Assembly: GCA_048498515.1 (NCBI GenBank)
Contig: JBEHXV010000011.1
Location: 72,994-136,993, forward strand
Source: UBA4416 sp048498515
GTDB lineage: Bacteria; Bacteroidota; Bacteroidia; B-17B0; Aurantibacillaceae
Length of the DNA: 64,000 bases
Direction of reading: 5' to 3'
Of this stretch, positions 37,911-49,300 are shown piece by piece (the stretch's first letter is position 1; every line of letters starts with the position of its first letter). A program made the position numbers and the translations under genes. The notes below the pieces were generated by a model that did no database searches, was not told the origin of the DNA, and was given only the letters and a program-made list of their open reading frames with translations.

Positions 37911-39248
37911 CTATTCTTCATTTTCTAAAATTATACTGCTCTCTGTTGTTTCAAAATTACGCGAACGGTTTTTTAATAAGGTCCATACTAGAGTTCCTAA
38001 AGCAATTAAAGCCAGTCCATATAAACTCATTTTTGGTTTATTGTAAAAACCAAAGCACAGGATCCAGGCATTGATGATTAAAAAGATAATGGGTGTAAGC
38101 GGGTAACCCCATGTTTTATAAGGTCGTTGAATATGCTTGTATTTTCTTCTCAAAATAAAAACGCCCAACACGGTGAGGAATGTAAAGAGACTTAAAATAA
38201 AACCGATGAGCTCCAGCACTTCATTGAACTTTGCCGTTAAAATTAAAACAATAGCAATTAAAGACTGGGAGATGACCGCTACATAAGGAACACCTCCTTT
38301 GTTTTCGATGGCAAATACTTTTAAAGGTTCTACATTTTTACCAATGCTCGATGCTACCCTTGGCCCAGCCATAATCATGGCGCTGATGGAAGAAATTAAT
38401 AATACAGCGATTACTATCCCTACAACATTGCCTATACCTGCTCCAAAAATGTGCTGCCCGCTGATGTAGCCAATCTCCACCTGCCCTGCCAATTGCGACA
38501 CCGGTGTTGTGTAAAGAAATATAAAATTCAGTAATAAATACAATACTGTTACAATCAGCGTTCCGGTAAATAAGGAACGTGGTAAGTTCTTCGACGGATT
38601 GTCAATGTCGCCTGTCATGTAGGCCGAAGCATTCCAACCCGAATAAGAATAGGAGATCCAGTACAACGACACAGCGAAAGCGCCGCTGAAAATATCGGTC
38701 ATGCTGTGCTCATTGGGCGCAATGGAAATGGTATGTGAGGGCACACACATAAACCCGGCAATAATGAATAGGACTACAAAAACGAGTTTAATGCTGGTAG
38801 AGATCCGTTGAAAGGCAGCGCCAAAACGAAGATCGTAGGAATGAATGAGTGTAATTAAACACACCACGCCAATAGCAAGCAAAGTACCATTTGTTTCGGG
38901 GTAAACGCCATTCACGTATTGTCCCAGGGCCATGGCTGCCAATGCAATGGGCGCCGAAAAGCCAACGGTGGCGCTCACCCAGCCCGATAAAAAGCCCAGC
39001 ATGGGGTGGTATAATTTTGACAGGTAAACATATTCGCCACCACTGTTAGGAAAAGCGGCGCCAATTTCTCCATACGCCAGGGCGCCACACAAGGCCATTA
39101 CACCTCCAAGCACCCACAAAAGCAAAACGGCAAACACACTTTGCAGATCAATCACCTGGAATCCAATGGAAGTGAATACTCCCGTACCGATCATATTTGC
39201 TATAACTACCGAAATGGCAGTTACCAGGCCTACTTTATTTTTTAGCAT
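37911..39248 (-). CDS. APC-family amino acid permease (445 aa)
   Basis: About twelve hydrophobic segments spread across 445 residues. The N-terminus KVGLVTAISVVIANMIGTGV is the APC-family TM1 with the unwound GTGVF glycine motif that binds the substrate amine. GGVMALCGALAYGEIGAAFP follows as TM2 and loop, with FPNSGGEYVYLSKLYHP, the common motif of APC transporters. The C-terminal tail is short and polar. It imports or exchanges an amino acid across the inner membrane; the sequence does not tell which. It follows the M23 peptidase gene by 9 bp. Confidence 0.93.
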   Translation of the reverse strand: MLKNKVGLVTAISVVIANMIGTGVFTSIGFQVIDLQSVFAVLLLWVLGGVMALCGALAYGEIGAAFPNSGGEYVYLSKLYHPMLGFLSGWVSATVGFSAPIALAAMALGQYVNGVYPETNGTLLAIGVVCLITLIHSYDLRFGAAFQRISTSIKLVFVVLFIIAGFMCVPSHTISIAPNEHSMTDIFSGAFAVSLYWISYSYSGWNASAYMTGDIDNPSKNLPRSLFTGTLIVTVLYLLLNFIFLYTTPVSQLAGQVEIGYISGQHIFGAGIGNVVGIVIAVLLISSISAMIMAGPRVASSIGKNVEPLKVFAIENKGGVPYVAVISQSLIAIVLILTAKFNEVLELIGFILSLFTFLTVLGVFILRRKYKHIQRPYKTWGYPLTPIIFLIINAWILCFGFYNKPKMSLYGLALIALGTLVWTLLKNRSRNFETTESSIILENEE

Positions 39249-39257
39249 GTTAACAAG

Positions 39258-40229
39258 TTAATCGAATGATTGGGTGGATTTTGATGATAATTCCAGCATG
39301 ATCTGGTATTCTTCGGGCGAAAGATCGTTGTAATAGAAATTAATGGGGTTTACTTTTTCCCCGTTCTTAATAACTTCGTAATGCACGTGTGGCCCCGTAC
39401 TTAAACCGGTGCTGCCAACATAGCCAATCAGGTCGCCACGTTTTACTTTAGCACCCAGTTTAGCTGCAATTTTACTCATGTGGCCATACAGGGTTTGGTA
39501 ACCAAAACCATGATTGATGACCACGTGATTTCCATAACCCTGTGCCGAGGCATCGGCCGCAATAACCTCTCCATCGCCGGTAGCATAAATAGGTGTTCCC
39601 TGCTCTGCCGTAAAATCCATTCCCGGATGAAATTCCTGCGTTTTATAAATGGGGTGCGTACGCCAGCCATAACCGCTTGGCGCGTGTTTTAAATTTTTAT
39701 TGTTCAGCGGCATAATAGCCGGAATGGAGGCAATGAGTTTTTCTTTGCCTTTAGCCATTTTCACTACTTCGTCAAAGGATTTTGACTGGATGTACAATTG
39801 CTTGGTGATGCGGTCGAGGCGCTCTGTGGCCTCCTTCATCAGTTCCGTATTATCGTATCCTTCCAGGTCCTTGTAACGGTCGCTCCCGCCAAAACCGGCC
39901 TGGCGAATGGTGCTTGAGATGGGCTCCGCTTCAAAGATCACACGGTAAATATTGTCATCCCGATCCTGAAGGTCGTTTAAAACAACCTGCACCTGGTTCA
40001 TTTTTTTGTTCAGCAGGTCATATTGCAATTTCATTACCTCTGCTTCACGGCGCAATTGTTTTTCCTTGGGCGAATCAATAAACCGGTAAGCCACTAACAT
40101 GGTTGCCACGGCAAATACACTTCCAATTGCCAGGTACGAAAGCACCTGCAATAAGCGCTGCTTAAAGGTAACCTTTACCCTTTCGTAAGTGAGCGATTTG
40201 GTATTGAACTTGTATTTTACTTTTGACAT
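39258..40229 (-). CDS. M23/LytM-family peptidase, membrane-anchored (323 aa)
   Basis: A short basic cytoplasmic start leads to a membrane segment (residues 28-49), then a coiled coil (about 55-90) and a C-terminal LytM domain. The zinc site is complete: His201 and Asp205 in FHPGMDF, and His281/His283 in GPHVHYEV, with YGHM in between. Such enzymes cut peptidoglycan cross-bridges or activate amidases. The domain order matches the MepM/NlpD-like cell-division and growth peptidases of Bacteroidota. It is the first gene of the run with the permease and lipoprotein. The start at 40229 fits the usual basic N-terminus (MSKVKYKFNTKSLTY). Confidence 0.93.
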   Translation of the reverse strand: MSKVKYKFNTKSLTYERVKVTFKQRLLQVLSYLAIGSVFAVATMLVAYRFIDSPKEKQLRREAEVMKLQYDLLNKKMNQVQVVLNDLQDRDDNIYRVIFEAEPISSTIRQAGFGGSDRYKDLEGYDNTELMKEATERLDRITKQLYIQSKSFDEVVKMAKGKEKLIASIPAIMPLNNKNLKHAPSGYGWRTHPIYKTQEFHPGMDFTAEQGTPIYATGDGEVIAADASAQGYGNHVVINHGFGYQTLYGHMSKIAAKLGAKVKRGDLIGYVGSTGLSTGPHVHYEVIKNGEKVNPINFYYNDLSPEEYQIMLELSSKSTQSFD

Positions 40230-40339
40230 TTTTTCCTTGTAAAAAGGCTAACAAAGATAACAAAATGATTGATTGTAAAAAGCCATTTTTTCTTAGAAAA
40301 ACAGGGAATAAGCAGACCACCTGCCAATCGGTTGACACG

Positions 40340-40513
40340 TTCAAACCTCCCGGTTTGAAGGGTAAACATTTTTAGCAATATATTTTGATATTCGACCCCG
40401 CCAGGGTCGGTGCAATTATCCTGTTCCATCTTCTATTCACATTGAATCCCTTCGGGATTGTGGGTATAGACTCAAAACACATAGGCAAACCCTGAAAGGA
40501 TTAAATGTGAATA
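40340..40513. repeat. Multi-hairpin dispersed intergenic repeat
   Basis: Three exact small hairpins follow each other: TTCAAACC/GGTTTGAA (40340-40359), CGACCC/GGGTCG (40393-40409) and AATCCC/GGGATT (40445-40459). A longer stem, 16 bases with one mismatch, pairs 40434-40449 with 40498-40513 and encloses the third. A fourth, decayed CCCTGAAAGG unit lies at 40490-40499. From memory, units of this kind recur between genes in Bacteroidota genomes. Confidence 0.75.
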
Positions 40514-40521
40514 GTGAATAA

Positions 40522-40550
40522 TTTGTGATTTACCATCCCGCCTATTTTTA
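40522..40550 (+). promoter_or_regulatory. Candidate Bacteroidota promoter for alaS
   Basis: TTTG (40522-40525) is followed after 17 bases by TATTTTTA (40543-40550), close to the Bacteroidota TTTG/TAnnTTTG pattern. It lies 30 bp ahead of the alaS ATG. Confidence 0.5.
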
Positions 40551-40579
40551 GTATATTCGTTGCTTCTTTTTAAAACACT

Positions 40580-43249
40580 ATGGAATCGAATAAAATACGT
40601 CAAACGTTTTTGGATTTTTTCAAATCAAAGGGTCACGAAATTGTCCCCTCTGCCCCAATGGTCGTAAAAGGCGACCCAACCCTGATGTTCATTAACTCTG
40701 GGATGGCACCTTTTAAAGATATTTTTTTAGGCAACGCGCCTATCAAATATCCCCGTGTGGCCGATACCCAAAAATGTTTGCGTGTAAGCGGAAAACATAA
40801 CGACCTGGAAGAGGTTGGTGTTGACACCTACCACCATACCATGTTTGAGATGCTTGGTAACTGGAGCTTTGGCGACTATTTTAAGAAAGAGGCCATTGCC
40901 TGGGCCTGGGAATTGCTAACCGAAGTTTACAAGATCGATAAATCGCGTTTATATGTAACGGTGTTTGAAGGCAGCCCTGAAGAGAATGTACCTTTTGACC
41001 AGGAAGCCTATGATACCTGGAAACAATATGTAAGCGAAGACCGGATTTTAAAAGGCAATAAAAAAGATAATTTCTGGGAAATGGGCGATACCGGTCCTTG
41101 CGGACCCTGCACCGAGATTCACTATGACGGCCGGAGCGATGCCGAACGTGCAAAAGTGGATGGCGCCACATTAGTGAATAACGATGATCCACAGGTAATT
41201 GAAATATGGAACAACGTATTCATGGAATTTATGCGCAAAGCCGATAAAAGCCTGGAAAAATTGCCTGCCCAGCATGTTGATACGGGCATGGGCTTTGAGC
41301 GTTTGGTACGTGTGCTGCAAGGCAAGCAATCTAATTACGATACGGATGTATTTACGCCTTTACTCAATAAAATTGAAGACCTGAGTGGTTTGCGTTATAA
41401 ACCGGAAGACGAAGAGCACCATAAAAAACAACTCATCATTAACATTGCCATGCGTGTGATTGCCGATCACATCCGCACCATTTCCTTTTCCATTGCCGAT
41501 GGCCAATTGCCAAGCAATACCGGTGCTGGTTATGTGATCCGTCGTATCCTGCGCCGTGCTATCCGTTATGGGTACCAATCGTTAAATATTAAGGAACCTT
41601 TCATGCACCGCATTGTGCCTACACTGGCAAACCAGTTGGGCCAACAGTTCCCCGAACTGCAATCGCAAAAAATACTGATTGAAAAGGTTATTAAAGAGGA
41701 AGAGGTTTCTTTTTATAAAACACTGGAAATTGGTTTAAAACGCATTGACCAGGTGTGTATTGATCTAACCAATTCAAAAACCAGCAAAGTTATTGATGGC
41801 AAAGTGGTATTTGAATTGTACGATACGTTTGGCTTTCCTTTGGACCTTACATCATTGATCGCACGTGGTTATGACCTGAGCATTGATGAAGAGGAATTTA
41901 AAAAATTACTGGATGAGCAAAAGAACCGCTCACGTGCTGCCACCTCAATGGATACAGACGACTGGGTATCTGTTGAGAAGAACAAAAAGACATCGGACAG
42001 CTCTGTTGCCGAAACAGAATTTGTTGGTTATACCGACCTGGAATCGGAAGCAAACATTATCCGTTACCGCAAAGTAAAGGCAAAAAACAAAGAGCAGTTT
42101 CAAATTGTATTAGACAAAACTCCTTTTTATGCGGAGAGTGGTGGACAGGTTGGTGATTCGGGAACGCTTGAGAACATTAATGAGAAAATAAACATCACCG
42201 ATACCAAAAAAGAGAACGGTGTCATCATTCATTTTGCCGATAAGCTTCCTGAAAACATGGACGCGACTTTCACCGCAAAAGTAAATCGCAGTAAACGTAG
42301 TTTTACGGAAAACAACCATAGCGCAACGCACTTGCTTCATGCCGCTTTACGCCAGGTATTGGGGACGCATGTGGAACAAAAAGGAAGTCTGGTAAACGAC
42401 GAGTACCTGCGTTTCGATTTCTCTCATTTCTCAAAAATTACAGATGAGGAATTACAGGAAATTGAAAAGATCGTGAATATAAAAATCCGCGAGAACATTC
42501 ACAGCAGTATTAAGCAAATGACCATTGACGACGCTAAAAAAACCGGTGCGATGGCTTTGTTTGGCGAAAAATATGGTGATGTGGTTCGCGTCGTAGAGTT
42601 TGACAGGAATTACTCCATTGAGTTATGTGGTGGAACACATGTGAAAGCTACCGGACAAATCGGCTACTTCAAGATTATTTCCGAAAGCGCCGTGGCTGCC
42701 GGGATCCGTCGAATTGAAGCGGTTACAGCCGTGAAAGCGGAAGAGTTTTTTGATAACCAGACGGCCATTTTAAATGAGGTAAAAGCCTTATTAAAAAACA
42801 ACAAAGATGTGGTAAAGAGCTTAAGCAATTTAGTGGAAGAGAACAGTGAGTTACAAAAGCAATTACAGGTTTTATTGAAAGAAAAGGCACAGGGTATTAA
42901 ACAAAACCTGCTAAGCAAAGTTCAAAACAAGAATGGCATCAACCTGATCGTTGAAAAAATAAGTTTCGACAGCGCCGAGGAGATCAAGAACATCTTGTTT
43001 GAGATTCGTCAGCAAACGGAAAACTGCGTATGCATTATTGGTGCCGAAGTAAAAGGCAAGCCAAGTATTTCGGTAATTATTGACGACAACCTGGTAAAAG
43101 ATAAGAACCTGAATGCTGGAAATATCATTAAAGACCTTGCCAAAGAAATTAACGGTGGAGGTGGCGGACAGCCTTTCTATGCACAGGCCGGCGGCAGCAA
43201 GCTGGAAGGACTGAATGCCGCTATTGAAAAAGCGAAAAGTTTATTTTAA
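40580..43249 (+). CDS. alaS: Alanine--tRNA ligase
   Basis: The protein (889 aa, near the usual 875) starts MESNKIRQTFLDFFKSKGHE as in all bacterial AlaRS. The class II catalytic core is followed by the editing domain with HSATHLLHAALRQVLG (HxxxH) and CGGTHVKATGQ (CxxxH), the zinc ligands that remove mischarged serine and glycine. The end has the DHHA1-type GGGGGQPFYAQAGG glycine-rich motif. It charges tRNA-Ala in the cytoplasm. It stands alone between a divergent M23 gene and a terminator. Confidence 0.98.
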   Translation: MESNKIRQTFLDFFKSKGHEIVPSAPMVVKGDPTLMFINSGMAPFKDIFLGNAPIKYPRVADTQKCLRVSGKHNDLEEVGVDTYHHTMFEMLGNWSFGDYFKKEAIAWAWELLTEVYKIDKSRLYVTVFEGSPEENVPFDQEAYDTWKQYVSEDRILKGNKKDNFWEMGDTGPCGPCTEIHYDGRSDAERAKVDGATLVNNDDPQVIEIWNNVFMEFMRKADKSLEKLPAQHVDTGMGFERLVRVLQGKQSNYDTDVFTPLLNKIEDLSGLRYKPEDEEHHKKQLIINIAMRVIADHIRTISFSIADGQLPSNTGAGYVIRRILRRAIRYGYQSLNIKEPFMHRIVPTLANQLGQQFPELQSQKILIEKVIKEEEVSFYKTLEIGLKRIDQVCIDLTNSKTSKVIDGKVVFELYDTFGFPLDLTSLIARGYDLSIDEEEFKKLLDEQKNRSRAATSMDTDDWVSVEKNKKTSDSSVAETEFVGYTDLESEANIIRYRKVKAKNKEQFQIVLDKTPFYAESGGQVGDSGTLENINEKINITDTKKENGVIIHFADKLPENMDATFTAKVNRSKRSFTENNHSATHLLHAALRQVLGTHVEQKGSLVNDEYLRFDFSHFSKITDEELQEIEKIVNIKIRENIHSSIKQMTIDDAKKTGAMALFGEKYGDVVRVVEFDRNYSIELCGGTHVKATGQIGYFKIISESAVAAGIRRIEAVTAVKAEEFFDNQTAILNEVKALLKNNKDVVKSLSNLVEENSELQKQLQVLLKEKAQGIKQNLLSKVQNKNGINLIVEKISFDSAEEIKNILFEIRQQTENCVCIIGAEVKGKPSISVIIDDNLVKDKNLNAGNIIKDLAKEINGGGGGQPFYAQAGGSKLEGLNAAIEKAKSLF

Positions 43250-43261
43250 TTAAAATGTCAT

Positions 43262-43322
43262 GCTGTCACGACGTGTCTTGATGATTCAACATCTCAAGAG
43301 ACCCTGAATCAAGTTCAGGGTG
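43262..43322. repeat. Dispersed palindromic repeat after alaS
   Basis: CCCTGAA/TTCAGGG (43302-43320, five-base loop) ends a longer imperfect inverted sequence beginning near 43270. The block reads like the widespread bacterial element containing TGAATCAAGTTCAGGGTGAC. It sits between the alaS stop and the terminator. Confidence 0.65.
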
Positions 43323-43332
43323 ACGATAAACG

Positions 43333-43368
43333 AAAAAAGCCGTCACAATTAATCGTGACGGCTTTTTT
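43333..43368. terminator. Bidirectional intrinsic terminator after alaS
   Basis: AAAAAAGCCGTCAC (43333-43346) and its exact complement (43355-43368) flank an 8-nt loop. A-run and T-run allow it to end both alaS (plus) and the convergent giant gene at 43370 (minus). Confidence 0.9.
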
Positions 43369-43369
43369 A

Positions 43370-46300
43370 TTATTTAAGCAAGGTTACATGCCCAATGTAG
43401 TCATGTGTTTTCTCAAACACATCTTTCAGTTTCACTTTCCAGATATACACATCCTGCTGCACGACATCTGATTTTCCCTGCCTTTTGCCGTCCCAACCTT
43501 TTCGAATATCATCTGTATAATAGATCCTCTCGCCCCAGCGGTCGAAGATCCACATTTCATATTTTTCTATCCCAATACCCATACCTGTAAACAGGTCATT
43601 CACCCCATCCCCGTTATTAGGCGTAAACGCATTGGGAATATAGAATGTAAATTCAGGCAATACTTCTACAATTACAGAAGTACGATCGGTGCATCCATGA
43701 ACGGAAGTTACCAACAGATCGATGATATATTCTCCCGAATTGGTATAAGCATGTGTTGGATTTGTTACTGTGGAGGTATTGGCAGCAGCTGTTGAGAATT
43801 GATCGCCGAAATTCCATAAATACGTAAAGGCATTTTGTGAGTTATCCTGGATACTGATATTCGGATCAAGAACGCCAACGGCTTGTGGGTTTGCCGAAAA
43901 AGCGGCAACAGGCTGTTCGTATACTTCTATCATTTGCGAAATGGATAATGAAGAACTGCAGCCGTGATTACTGGTAGCCGTTAAAGTGACACTGTACAAG
44001 CCTGTTTGCGAATAGCAATGTGCCGGGTTTTGGTCGGTACCCGAATCTCCGTCGCCAAAATTCCAGCTCCAGGCCTGGATCGCATCAGGTGAAGCAACAG
44101 TCGATTGGTCTGTAAAATTCACACAATGCTCAGGGCAGCCTTTCGGTATATTGACTGTATAATCAATCACCGGTTTTTTATAAAAATCAATCACCACCGG
44201 CGAACTTACATTCTGGCAAGGCGCATTGGCGATAGCCGTTAAGGTTAAGGTTACCGAACCATTGGCATACTCAGAGGCCGCGGGATCATAACTTGCAATA
44301 GCCGTTGTATTGTTTGGATGAAAGCTTCCTGTACCACCGCTCCACATAACGCCGCTCACCGATCCTCCTGCAGTTCCGTTCAATGGAAGACCCGTCGTTC
44401 CTTCACAGCTTGCCGCCACGGCGCCGGCATTTACAGTTGGTAAAGGCAATACAGTTACCACAACATCATCGGTCGATTGGCAGGAAGTGGCTGTTTCAGT
44501 AGTTGTAACCGTATAGTGTGTTACAACTGGAATAAGACTGCTGTTAATACCTGTTACAGTTGGGTCGGCAACCGTTGCACTACTCAGGTTGGTAGCAGAC
44601 GACCAGACATAGGTATAACCTGTAGTAGTGCTTGTACCTATTGTTCCGTTTTGAACAGCGCATAAGGTCATGGAACTTCCTGCTTCCGAAACCGGCAGCG
44701 GGTTAACCGTTGCAGCAGTCGTGTTACTTGAGCTACATCCGTTCAACGTCACTGTTAATGTATAATCGGTAGTAGCCGGTGCTGTTCCTGTATTGCTAAG
44801 TGTAACCTGTGGATTGGCAACAGAGGTATTGCTTAAGCCTGTAGCCGGGTTCCAGCTATAGCTATAGCCTGCCACTACCGGCGATCCCAGGTTGCCGGAT
44901 TGATTTTGACAAAATGCAACAGGAGAACCCGCGTTGGCAATTGGTAATTGGTTGACAGTAATTAATGTTTGGCCAATTCCCGAACAACCATTAGAGCTTG
45001 TAACAGTTACACTGTAATTGGTTGTTGTTGCAGGGCTCACAGTAAGGCTCGACGCTGTTGAAAAAGCAGTACTACCAGGAGAATCCCACGAGCTGGTATA
45101 ACCTATGCCGTTTGGTGTAACAGTAAGCGATGCTGTTTGCCCGGCGCAAATAGTTTGGTTAGCCGACGCGTTTACCGGTAAAAAATTTAATACTGTTACA
45201 TCAACAGGTGTTATTGGGCTCACACAGCCAAACGCGTTGGTTGTATTCACATAATACATGGTACTTGCTGTTAAAGAAGGGGTCGTATAAGCTGCATTGC
45301 TTGCCAGTAAATTTCCTGAAACAGCAGCATCATACCAATTATACGTTGGGCCGGGAGCCGTTGCCGTTAAGGTGGCAGATGAACCGGGGCAAATAGTAGC
45401 ATTAGCCACCGTTGGCGCTGCCGGGTTTGGATTAACGGTGATGCTAAACACCAAAGCCGTACCCACACATGAGTTGGCAGATGGCGTAACAGATATAACC
45501 GCTGTTACAGATGAAGCCGTTGAATTAACAGATGTAAATGACGGAATGTTACCTGTACCCGATGCAGCCATACCAATTGACGGCGCCGAGTTTGTCCAGC
45601 TGAAAACCGTTGAAGGAATAGTACCTGTAAATGTGGAAGCCGGAACAGTACTACCTGCACAATAAACAGCATCGGGCGGCACTATAACTGTTGGTGTAGG
45701 ATTTACAGACACCGTATAACTCATTGGCAAACCAACACATGAATTAGCAGAAGGCGTTACGGTAATAACACCCGAAATTTCAGCAAGTGTATTATTAGCC
45801 GCGTCAAATACAGGAACTGTTGAAGCTCCCGAACCCAGGGCACCAATAGCGGTATTTGAATTGGTCCAGCTGTAAGTTGCCCCTGCAACATTGCCGGTAA
45901 AGGTTGTTGCAGTTACCGTAACACCATTACAATACGTGGCGCTTGGTACTGCATTAACCGTTGGAATTGGATTAACAACAATGGTAAAATCAGTTGGTGT
46001 ACCCAGGCAGGAGTTTGCCGACGGTGTAACGGTTATAACTCCTGAGATCCCGGAAGCCGAACTGTTCGTTGCATTAAAACCTGGTATAGTGGCAACACCA
46101 TTGGCGCCAGTTCCTATTGCTGTGTTGGAATTACTCCAGCTATAGGTTGTTGTGGCTACATTGCCTGTAAATGTTGTTGCCGCTACCGCGTCACCACTAC
46201 AGTAAGTGGCGCTTGGTACCGCATTTACCACTGGCGTTGGATTCACCACTACGGTATAATTTGTCGGCACACCAGCACATGAATTGGCAGACGGTGTTAC

Positions 46301-49300
46301 GGTAATAATGCCCGATATGAATGTTGATGCGCTGTTTGTAGCATTAAACGAAGGCACTGTTGTAATACCTGAGGCACTTGTCCCGATGGCGGTATTGGAA
46401 TTTGTCCAGCTATACGTTGCAGACGCGACACTTCCTGAGAAATTAACTGCGGGAACCACATCGCCATTACAATAAGTAGCGCTCGCAACAGCGTTAACCG
46501 TTGGAATTGGGTTAACCAGCACCGTATAATTTGTTGGAGTACCAATGCATGAATTGGCCGATGGCGTTACTGTAATTATACCGGAAATACCTGAAGTGCC
46601 ACTATTGGTTGCTGTAAATGCCGAAACTGTTGCTACCCCCGATGATGCCACACCAGTGGCAGTATTGGAATTTGTCCAGTTATAAGTAGCCCCTGTTGTA
46701 TTTCCTGTGAATGTAACTGCAGGTACCAAAACTCCACTGCAATAAGTCGCACTTGGCACAGTATTCACTGTAGGTAAAGGGTTTACCGTTATGGTATAAT
46801 TTGTTGGCGCACCAACACAGAAATTAGCAGATGGTGTAACCGTCACAACACCTGAAATTCCGGAAGCACCACTATTAGTGGCAGTAAAGGTAGGTGTATT
46901 TCCTGTACCCAACGCTGTTAAACCAACAGCCGGGTTTGTATTTGCCCAGCTATAGGTAGTACTGGTTACACTGCCGGTAAAAGCAGTAGCAGGAACTGTA
47001 ATGCCGCTGCAGTATGTTGCACTTGGTACGGCATCAACCACCGGTATTGGGTTTACCATGATGCTGTAATTTGTTGGTGTACCCACACAAGAGTTAGCGG
47101 AAGGAGTTACAGTTATAACGCCTGAAATTCCTGATGCAGCAGTATTAAGCGCCGTAAACGAGGGAACGCTTGCCAAACCTGATGCACCTGTGCCAATAGC
47201 GGTATTTGAATTTGTCCAGCTGTAAGTTGCCGATGCTATGTTACCACTAAATGTAGTGGCAGGTACAGTAACTCCGCTGCAATAAGTTGCACTTGGAATA
47301 GCCGTTACCGTTGGAATGGGATTTACCAGAACTGTATAGTTTGTTGGAACGCCTATGCAGGAATTAGCTCCCGGTGTAACGGTAATAACCCCTGATATGC
47401 CTGCAGAAGTTGTATTTGTTGACGTAAAGGCCGGAGCATTTCCTGTACCGGACGCGGCTAAACCAATGGTTGAATTGGTATTTGTCCAGCTGTAAGTTGT
47501 ACTTGTCACGCTTCCCGAAAAAACGGCAGAAGGCACTGCTGCTCCACTACAATACGTTCCACTGGTAACCGCATTCACATTTGGTATTGGATTTACGGTT
47601 ATGGAATAACTCACCGGCGGCCCCACACAGGAATTAGCCGTTGGCGTCACAGATATGATTGCCGTTACCGGCGAAGCACTTGTATTGCTTGCAGTAAAAG
47701 CGGGTGTATCGCCCGAACCGTTAGCCCCAAGGCCAATGGATGTATTTAAATTTGTCCAGGAATAGGTGGTGCCTGCAACGGTACTTGTAAAGGCCGACGC
47801 GGCAACAGTGGCGTTATGGCACACCGCAAGAGTTGGCGGTGTTGTCATATTCGGCAAAGGATTCACTGTGACCCGCCCCATAGCTGTATCCTGGCAGCCG
47901 TTAGGATCGGTATAAGTACAGGTGTAATTTGTAGTACTACCGGGCGAAATGATATTGGAAGCTCCCGCTCCACCACCCGGCAACCAGGCATAGGTACCAC
48001 CCGGGTTATTAACAGTTGTGGTTAAGGTTGCCGCTGTTCCATTGCAAACTGTTTGTGAAGATGCCGATATGGTTGCTGCAGGAAATAACGAAACGGAATA
48101 GGTTAAAAATGTTTTGCAGTTTGTGTACGATGTTAGTTCACAAGTATAGTTAGTAGTTACAGTGGGCGATACGGTAATGCTTTGGGTGGTTTGCCCGCCC
48201 GGTGTCCATGAATAGGTAAACAAACCTACCGGCGCGGTGAGCGTTGTTGTTTTCGTCGGGCAAATCTGGTTAATACCTGTAATAGCCAGTGGCGAACAGC
48301 TCGCATCAATATAGGCATACGCAAAATGCGCTCCACGTGTACAATCGCCAACGGTATACCTAACGGTTACGCATGTACCTATGTAGGGAGTAAGGTCAAC
48401 CGCTACCGGCGACCAGTTCTTGTAATACACATTTGAACCTGCGCCTGATAATGTAAATCCGGGGATCCCCGGCCCGCCAGTAACAAGGTACTGTCCGCAG
48501 GCCACAGGGTTACCCGAACAATCAAATATATCCGTTTTAAAAAACGGCTGTTCCTGGTTTGTATGATCTGTTCCTGCATCCTGGATCACCACAGCATAGT
48601 AATACACAAATAAAGCGTTTGAGGCTGTGACTGAAAATTTTTGTTCGAGGGTTGCACCGCAGGCTCCTGGTACGCCACCTAAAAATTGCCCCGAAGTTCC
48701 AAAGGTCCCAAAATCGCCCAAGCGTAACGAATTAGGGCCACCCGAGGGGTTTACAATGGGAAAGCCGCCATAAGGATCGGTGCCTGCACCACTGGTTACT
48801 GAATGTTGCTGCGCTGTTGTTCCGTAATACATGGGTATGTATGATGGTGTTGGCGCGCCAGCCGCGCCAATATTTACGGCGCCTGTTGTTCCCGACCATC
48901 CCGATAAGTTCCCTGAATCGTATCCAATGTTGGAACAAGCCGGTTGCAATGGCGCCGCGGGCTGGTTCACATGGTATTGAATGGTCAGGGAATAATTGAT
49001 GCAGGTTTCGGTAAATGTTGCAGTTGGATAATTATCGATCATCACGTAATAACAACTTCCGGCAGTTGCGGTGATGGAAAGAATGCTGTTCATGTAATTG
49101 GCTCCTGTAAAGTTTGTGGATACCCAATTGGAACCTGTTGCGTTTGGAACCGTATTATACACCATAATAGCAGGTGGTGTTCCATAGGCATTTGTCATCA
49201 TGATGTCAATTACGCCACTGCTTGGAGCACAGAAATAATACAACCAATCCTTTCCATCGGGTGTAATACCATATGGGCTCAGCGGGTTGTAATTATCAAC

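Larger units (their letters stand above)
40230..40579. other. Intergenic region between divergent M23 peptidase and alaS genes
   Basis: This gap of 350 bp holds a structured repeat (40340-40513) and a candidate alaS promoter (40522-40550). The short minus-strand reading frames here (40162-40429) have no start context or composition suggesting a gene; they are probably translations of the repeat. No RNA gene was recognised. Confidence 0.6.

Noticed and set aside
45430..47865. Tandem repeat as a non-coding satellite or CRISPR
   Set aside because: The period is 270 bp and every unit stays in frame in one large protein.
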